Assembly: GCA_036477795.1 (NCBI GenBank) | Contig: JAZGDL010000386.1 | Span: forward strand, 1 to 9,481 | Direction: 5' to 3' | Source of the DNA: JAZGDL01 sp036477795 | GTDB lineage: Bacteria; Planctomycetota; Phycisphaerae; UBA1845 | Length of the DNA: 9,481 nucleotides | Shown here: positions 6,321-9,481 of the stretch, piece after piece | Position numbering within the stretch: the first letter of the stretch is position 1 | Layout: each line of letters starts with the position of its first letter | Program-made: the position numbers and the translations under genes | Notes under the pieces: generated by a model | Database searches by the model: none | Told to the model about the DNA's origin: nothing | Seen by the model: the letters and a program-made list of their open reading frames with translations, nothing else

Positions 6321-6425
6321 CCGGGTCCCCCATGTCCTTCGGACATGGGGGAGACGATGATATACGCTCAGGGCTACGCCCACGATCATCGCCTCCCCCA
6401 CATCCAAAGGAGGTGGGTCACCCGG
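6321..6425. repeat. Three-hairpin structured element inside a closing stem
   Basis: Closing arms CCGGGT (6321-6326) and ACCCGG (6420-6425) enclose three hairpins. Hairpin 1 (6327-6351) is a perfect 11-bp inverted repeat with a 3-nt loop. Hairpin 2 (6351-6395) pairs GAGACGATGAT with ATCATCGCCTC (one mismatch) around an inner GGGC-TAC-GCCC. Hairpin 3 (6397-6417) pairs CCCAC with GTGGG and TCC with GGA around AAA. On the plus strand hairpin 3 contains AAAGGAGGTG (6406-6415), a full anti-Shine-Dalgarno complement, but no start codon follows at a usable distance. It could be a structured RNA, a REP-like palindromic repeat cluster or an element end. No known RNA family is recognised. Confidence 0.55.
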
Positions 6426-6427
6426 AC

Positions 6428-6442
6428 GCCCGCGTGGCGGGC
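6428..6442. repeat. Perfect hairpin GCCCGC-GTG-GCGGGC
   Basis: A 6-bp all-GC stem with a 3-nt loop lies just outside the structured element and about 85 nt beyond the stop of the minus-strand regulator gene. Neither strand has a T-run after it, so it is not a typical intrinsic terminator. Bases 6443-6527 hold no further supported feature. Confidence 0.45.
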
Positions 6443-6527
6443 CAAGCTTGATTGTCCATAGGAGACCCCGAGCCGCGGTCTTGAAGCCCGCGCGGCGCCT
6501 GCAAACAGGAACGTGTCCCCGGTGCCT

Positions 6528-7907
6528 TCACTTCATTCGCGAGGGATCGGCGTGCACTTTAGCGATGTCCAGCTCCTCCATCTTCCGGTACAGGCTGGAG
6601 AGCCCGATCCCCAAAGCCTCAGCGGCTGACACCTTACTATCTTTGTGGCTGGAGAGCACCTTGATGATGTGCTGTCTCTCGAAGCCCCGGATGGCCGCCC
6701 GCAGGTCCAGTGTAGGTGGCGTGGCGCTCAGGTTGGTCCCGATGGCGAAAGACAGATCCTGAACATCGACCGGCTTTCCTTCCGCGAAGATCATGGTTCT
6801 TTCCACGATGTTTTCGAGTTCGCGCACGTTGCCGCGCCAGTGTTGGCGGCACATGGCTGCGACAGCCTCAGGTGTAAAGCCCGGGCTGGGGCAGTTGAGT
6901 TCCTCGCTGTACCTCTTCACGAAGTGCTCGATCAGCGGTGGAATGTCCTCGCGGCGATCGCGCAGCGGCGGGACGGTGATCCGAATGACGTTCAGCCGGA
7001 AATACAGATCCTCGCGGAATTCGCCGGTTTCGATGGGTCGTTCCAGATCCCGGTTGGTGGCGGCGATGATCCGAATGTTGACGGGGCGCGGGCGATTGTC
7101 GCCCACCCGGGTAATGGCCCGTTCCTCGATAGCGCGAAGCAGGGTGGCCTGCGATCTGTAAGGGAGATTTCCGATCTCGTCGAGAAAGAGCGTGCCGCCC
7201 TCGGCGGATTCGAAGTACCCGGTGCGATCCATGGTCGCGCCGGTGAAGGCCCCGCGGCGGTATCCGAACAGCTCGCTCTCCACCAGAGTCTCAGCCAGGC
7301 CGCCACAATTGACCGCCACGAACGGCTTGTCCTTGGTCAGGCCTCCGTCGTGAATCGCTCGGGCAAGGACTTCCTTGCCGGTCCCGCTCTCTCCGCAGAT
7401 GAGCACGTTACTCATCGTACGGGCCACCCGTGCGATGGCATCGAGGATGGCGCTAAACGCCTGTGACTTCCCGATAATGACCGAGTAGGCGCGAGTCTGC
7501 CTGATCTGCTCGCGCAGCACCTTGTTCTCTCTGGCCAGATCGTCATGGGCGATCAGCCGTTTGAGCCGGAAGATCAACTCATCAAAGATAAGCGGCTTGC
7601 AGATGTAGTCTTGGGCGCCCTTTTTCATGGCTTCGACCGCGGTCTCCACCTCTCCGAACGCGGTGATCACGATGATACTGGCTTCGGGGGCCAGCTTCTT
7701 GGCGTGATCGATCAGGTCCATGCCGCAGATGCCGGGCATGCGAAGATCGGTGATCATGGCGTCGACGGTGTTGGCCCTAAGGGCCCGAAGGGCTTCCGTG
7801 CCGTCTCGACAGGCGATGACGTCGAATCCTTCCTCCTGCAGAACCTGTGCCAGGTTCTTGCGGAGGGTGTCCTCGTCGTCGGCTAGAAGCACTGTGTTCT
7901 GGCGCAT
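6528..7907 (-). CDS. NtrC-family sigma-54-dependent response regulator
   Basis: This 459-residue enhancer-binding protein has a receiver domain (1-120) with D10, D11, phospho-acceptor D54, T82 and K104. A coiled linker (about 120-140) leads to the AAA+ domain (144-385): Walker A GESGTGKE 172-179, the sigma-54-contacting GAFTGA loop 219-224, Walker B GGTLFLDE 237-244, R298 and R304 in the arginine-finger region, and WRGNVRELEN at 357-366. A Fis-type helix-turn-helix (SAAEALGIGLSSLYRKMEEL, 427-446) ends it. All key residues are present, so it should hydrolyse ATP to open sigma-54 promoters when phosphorylated. ATG 7907 gives a normal N-terminus (MRQNTVLLADDE), though no clear Shine-Dalgarno precedes it. 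Nothing overlaps it; the upstream dikinase gene ends 441 bp away. A near-consensus sigma-54 promoter and a dyad upstream suggest autoregulation. The haem-type kinase at 2465-3964 is its likely partner. Confidence 0.96.
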   Translation of the reverse strand: MRQNTVLLADDEDTLRKNLAQVLQEEGFDVIACRDGTEALRALRANTVDAMITDLRMPGICGMDLIDHAKKLAPEASIIVITAFGEVETAVEAMKKGAQDYICKPLIFDELIFRLKRLIAHDDLARENKVLREQIRQTRAYSVIIGKSQAFSAILDAIARVARTMSNVLICGESGTGKEVLARAIHDGGLTKDKPFVAVNCGGLAETLVESELFGYRRGAFTGATMDRTGYFESAEGGTLFLDEIGNLPYRSQATLLRAIEERAITRVGDNRPRPVNIRIIAATNRDLERPIETGEFREDLYFRLNVIRITVPPLRDRREDIPPLIEHFVKRYSEELNCPSPGFTPEAVAAMCRQHWRGNVRELENIVERTMIFAEGKPVDVQDLSFAIGTNLSATPPTLDLRAAIRGFERQHIIKVLSSHKDSKVSAAEALGIGLSSLYRKMEELDIAKVHADPSRMK

Positions 7908-8020
7908 TTCAGGTGTCCGATGCTTTGTTCAGGGTCGGCAGATTCACGGTAAACACGGTCCTCCAGACCCCCGTAGTTCACGTCACAACTGGGGGCGAAC
8001 CAAGGGCGCATCAGACATCT

Positions 8021-8036
8021 AGCAAGTGTCGTGCCG
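8021..8036 (-). promoter_or_regulatory. Sigma-54 (-24/-12) promoter for the NtrC-type regulator
   Basis: Read on the minus strand, the sequence is CGGCACGACACTTGCT. Against the consensus TGGCACG-N4-TTGC(A/T) only the first base differs, and GG-N10-GC spacing is exact (GG at 8035-8034, GC at 8023-8022). Transcription would start near 8010, leaving a leader of about 100 nt before ATG 7907. No other gene lies downstream on that strand before the regulator. Confidence 0.72.
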
Positions 8037-8096
8037 TCCACGCAGCACGGACTCAGGGCCCTATTATAGGCTGGCGATTATCATTTATGAGAACGG

Positions 8097-8112
8097 ACAC
8101 CAGTTTTGGTGT
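8097..8112. promoter_or_regulatory. Dyad ACACCA-GTTT-TGGTGT, candidate enhancer-binding site
   Basis: Perfect 6-bp arms around 4 nt are centred about 95 bp upstream of the predicted start near 8010, a usual position for an enhancer site of a sigma-54 activator. An overlapping smaller repeat (GTAC at 8111-8114 and 8125-8128) lies on its right. Whether the adjacent regulator binds here is inference. Confidence 0.42.
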
Positions 8113-8171
8113 ACTTTAATACCAGTACAGCGTAAGGTCACGCAGGACCCTTATTGGAATCCCTTCTCGGT

Positions 8172-8183
8172 CCCACATGTGGG
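8172..8183. repeat. 12-bp perfect palindrome CCCACATGTGGG
   Basis: A self-complementary 12-mer about 165 bp upstream of the predicted regulator transcription start. It shares two bases with the longer palindrome that follows. It may be a binding site or part of the repeat-rich spacer. Confidence 0.4.
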
Positions 8184-8205
8184 TGCGAGAAAGGATTCTC
8201 GCACC
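8182..8205. repeat. 24-bp inverted repeat with 10-bp arms
   Basis: GGTGCGAGAA (8182-8191) and TTCTCGCACC (8196-8205) are perfect reverse complements around AGGA. It has no T-run in either direction. It could be an operator, a second distal enhancer site or a transcript-end hairpin. Confidence 0.5.
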
Positions 8206-8254
8206 AGCACTTTCCTCAATGGCAGGAATCGCTGAGCGGTGAGGGTCCGATAGA

Positions 8255-8333
8255 GGAACCCACGGATTGCAATCCGTGAGCTGTGGGCGAAGACGACCAC
8301 TTTCGCTGGAACCCACGGATTCGAATCCGTGGG
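8255..8333. repeat. Pair of REP-like palindromes downstream of the dikinase gene
   Basis: The 14-mer GGAACCCACGGATT occurs at 8255-8268 and 8308-8321, 53 bp apart, and each copy opens a palindrome. The left core CACGGATTGCAATCCGTG (8261-8278) is perfect over 18 bp. The right one (8312-8333) is perfect over 22 bp and ends 15 bp from the dikinase stop codon. The two differ at the centre (GC against CG) and at the right outer arm. Paired palindromes just after genes are typical of REP-type elements; family membership is inferred. The right hairpin could also end or protect the dikinase transcript. Confidence 0.65.
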
Positions 8334-8348
8334 CTTGTGGGTTTTGCG

Positions 8349-9481
8349 CTACTTGCGCTTGGGACGCGTTGGAGATTTTCTTCGTGTCGCAGGCGATTTC
8401 TTGGTCCTGGTGGCGGAAGGCTTCCTCTTGGTGGGTCGTTTTTTCGCGGCGGCCTTTTTGCCCCTTGTCGGGGAGGTCCTCGTCGTCCTGGCTGCCGGTC
8501 GCGTGGTAGTTCGCTGGGCGGTCCCGGCCGCCCTTTCCTCGATAACCACCTGGGCGGCGGCGAGTCGGGCGATGGGCACGCGCAACGGGCTGCAGGAGAC
8601 GTAGTCCAAGCCAATTTCGTGGAAGAAGCGGATGCTACTAGGATCGCCGCCATGCTCGCCACAAATGCCCACCTTGAAGTTGCGGCGGACCTTGCGAGCC
8701 TCTTCGACGGCCCAGCGAACCAACAGGCCAACGCCTTCGATGTCCAGCGTGTCAAAGGGGTCGTCTTTGAAGATGGCGTGTTTGTCTTGATCGACATAGG
8801 CGGGCAGGAAACGACCGGCGTCGTCGCGCGACAGGCCCATGGTTGTCTGGGTGAGGTCGTTGGTGCCGAAGCTGATGAAACGGGCCACTTCGGCGATGCG
8901 GTCGGCCAACAGTGCGGCGCGCGGGGTTTCCACCATGGTGCCCACGATATAATCGATCTTGATGCCGGCGTCGTCGAGAATGGCATCGGCGACGGCCCGG
9001 GTCTGCTCGGTCAGGATGCGCAGCTCCTTGGGGTCGATGGTCAAGGGAATCATGATCTCGGGGAGCACCTTGACACCGTCGCGGACCGCCTGAACCGCGG
9101 CTTCGATAATGGCGCTCACCTGCATCTCCAGGATTTCGGGATAGGTGATGCACAGGCGGCAGCCGCGATGCCCCAGCATGGGATTGACTTCGTGAAGCTG
9201 CAGGGTGCGCTGTCTGATGTGGTCGGCGGAGATGCCGGTGCTGTCGGCCAGGCGCCGGACGCCCTCTTCGGTGTTGGGCAGAAACTCGTGCAGCGGAGGA
9301 TCGATCAGGCGGATGGTGACCGGCTTGCCGTCCATGGCCCGGAAGATTTCGAAGAAGTCCTGCTTCTGAAACGGCTGCAGCTTGTCGAGTGCCCGGCGCC
9401 GCTCCTCGCCGCTGTCGGCGATGATCATCTCCTGCATGGCCAGCCGGCGCTCGGCGGTGTCGAAGAACATGTGCTCGGTTC
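8349..9481 (-). CDS. ppdK: Pyruvate, phosphate dikinase, C-terminal part with a basic tail (5' end outside window)
   Basis: The enzyme interconverts pyruvate, ATP and phosphate with phosphoenolpyruvate, AMP and pyrophosphate in the cytosol. The reading frame runs off the right edge, where it reads TEHMFFDTAE, so Met 9470 is internal and the true start lies beyond. Numbered from that Met, the pyruvate/PEP-binding barrel shows R54 in TIRLIDPPLHEFLP, HRGCRLCITYPE at 101-112, E181 in GTMVETPRAAL, N204-D205 in FGTNDLTQTT and C270 in GICGEHGGDP, matching the catalytic residues of known dikinases. The enzyme fold ends at about residue 313. About 58 extra residues follow, almost all K, R, T, P, S and A (e.g. 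RGKKAAAKKRPTKRK), resembling histone H1-like tails. The codons stay in frame to TAG at 8349-8351. The histidine-carrying and ATP-grasp domains are not in the window. Confidence 0.95.
   Translation of the reverse strand, partial: TEHMFFDTAERRLAMQEMIIADSGEERRRALDKLQPFQKQDFFEIFRAMDGKPVTIRLIDPPLHEFLPNTEEGVRRLADSTGISADHIRQRTLQLHEVNPMLGHRGCRLCITYPEILEMQVSAIIEAAVQAVRDGVKVLPEIMIPLTIDPKELRILTEQTRAVADAILDDAGIKIDYIVGTMVETPRAALLADRIAEVARFISFGTNDLTQTTMGLSRDDAGRFLPAYVDQDKHAIFKDDPFDTLDIEGVGLLVRWAVEEARKVRRNFKVGICGEHGGDPSSIRFFHEIGLDYVSCSPLRVPIARLAAAQVVIEERAAGTAQRTTTRPAARTTRTSPTRGKKAAAKKRPTKRKPSATRTKKSPATRRKSPTRPKRK

Noticed and set aside
6406..6420. AAAGGAGGTG as a ribosome binding site for a gene
   Set aside because: No ATG, GTG or TTG opens a reading frame at a usable distance, and the run is buried in a predicted hairpin.
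6645..7466. Long plus-strand ORF opposite the regulator gene
   Set aside because: It is the antisense of well-conserved AAA+ and receiver motifs, has no recognisable domain, and reflects high GC codon use.
8116..8316. 66-codon minus-strand ORF in the spacer upstream of the regulator
   Set aside because: It runs through palindromes and a REP-like copy, has no ribosome site or domain, and is best seen as chance.
8312..8333. T-arm-like GGATTCGAATCC suggesting a tRNA
   Set aside because: The segment is a perfect palindrome repeated in variant form 53 bp away, and no acceptor, D or anticodon arm can be placed around it.
8216..8986. Second minus-strand ORF (256 codons) overlapping the dikinase
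   Set aside because: It is an out-of-frame shadow rich in P, S and R; the dikinase frame carries all catalytic motifs.

Overview
The window looks like a chromosomal segment from a GC-rich, Gram-negative-type environmental bacterium. A planctomycete or a relative is my best guess. That guess rests on an IPTL-CTERM sorting tail, a secreted protein with a MopE-type calcium/copper-binding motif, a lysine/arginine-rich tail on a housekeeping enzyme, weak or absent Shine-Dalgarno sites on several genes, and intergenic gaps full of palindromic repeats. There is no rRNA or tRNA marker, so the assignment is inference.

Layout, left to right. Bases 1-650 hold the possible 3' end of a gene, a cluster of short direct repeats, a small ORF that is essentially one IPTL-CTERM sorting signal, and a hairpin-rich leader. 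At 653-2278 (+) is a COG2509-type FAD-dependent dehydrogenase. At 2465-3964 (+) is a membrane histidine kinase whose extracytoplasmic sensor carries a CxxCH haem c attachment motif. At 4282-6012 (+) is a secreted protein with a MopE motif and a cysteine-rich beta-sandwich domain; its C-terminus may be frameshifted, and an intrinsic terminator follows. At 6528-7907 (-) is an NtrC-family sigma-54-dependent response regulator. At 8349-9481 (-) is the C-terminal part of pyruvate, phosphate dikinase, with a long basic extension; its N-terminus lies outside the window.

How the genes may work together: the haem-type kinase and the NtrC-type regulator are the only two-component proteins here and are of compatible types, so they may form a split redox- or gas-sensing pair. 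A near-consensus sigma-54 promoter (GGCACG-N4-TTGC) lies about 115-130 bp upstream of the regulator and points at it. A perfect dyad lies about 95 bp upstream of the predicted transcription start, which fits autoregulation by an enhancer-binding protein. The secreted protein lies between kinase and regulator and could be part of the same response, but no sigma-54 site with correct spacing was found in front of it.

The intergenic DNA is unusually structured. A CTAG-rich repeat family (variants of ACTAGAAA and TTTCCAG) occurs in all four main gaps left of 6528. A roughly 105-bp element at 6321-6425 folds on paper into three hairpins inside a closing stem. A pair of REP-like palindromes follows the dikinase gene. 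These, with the sigma-54 control region, are the best candidates for something undescribed.
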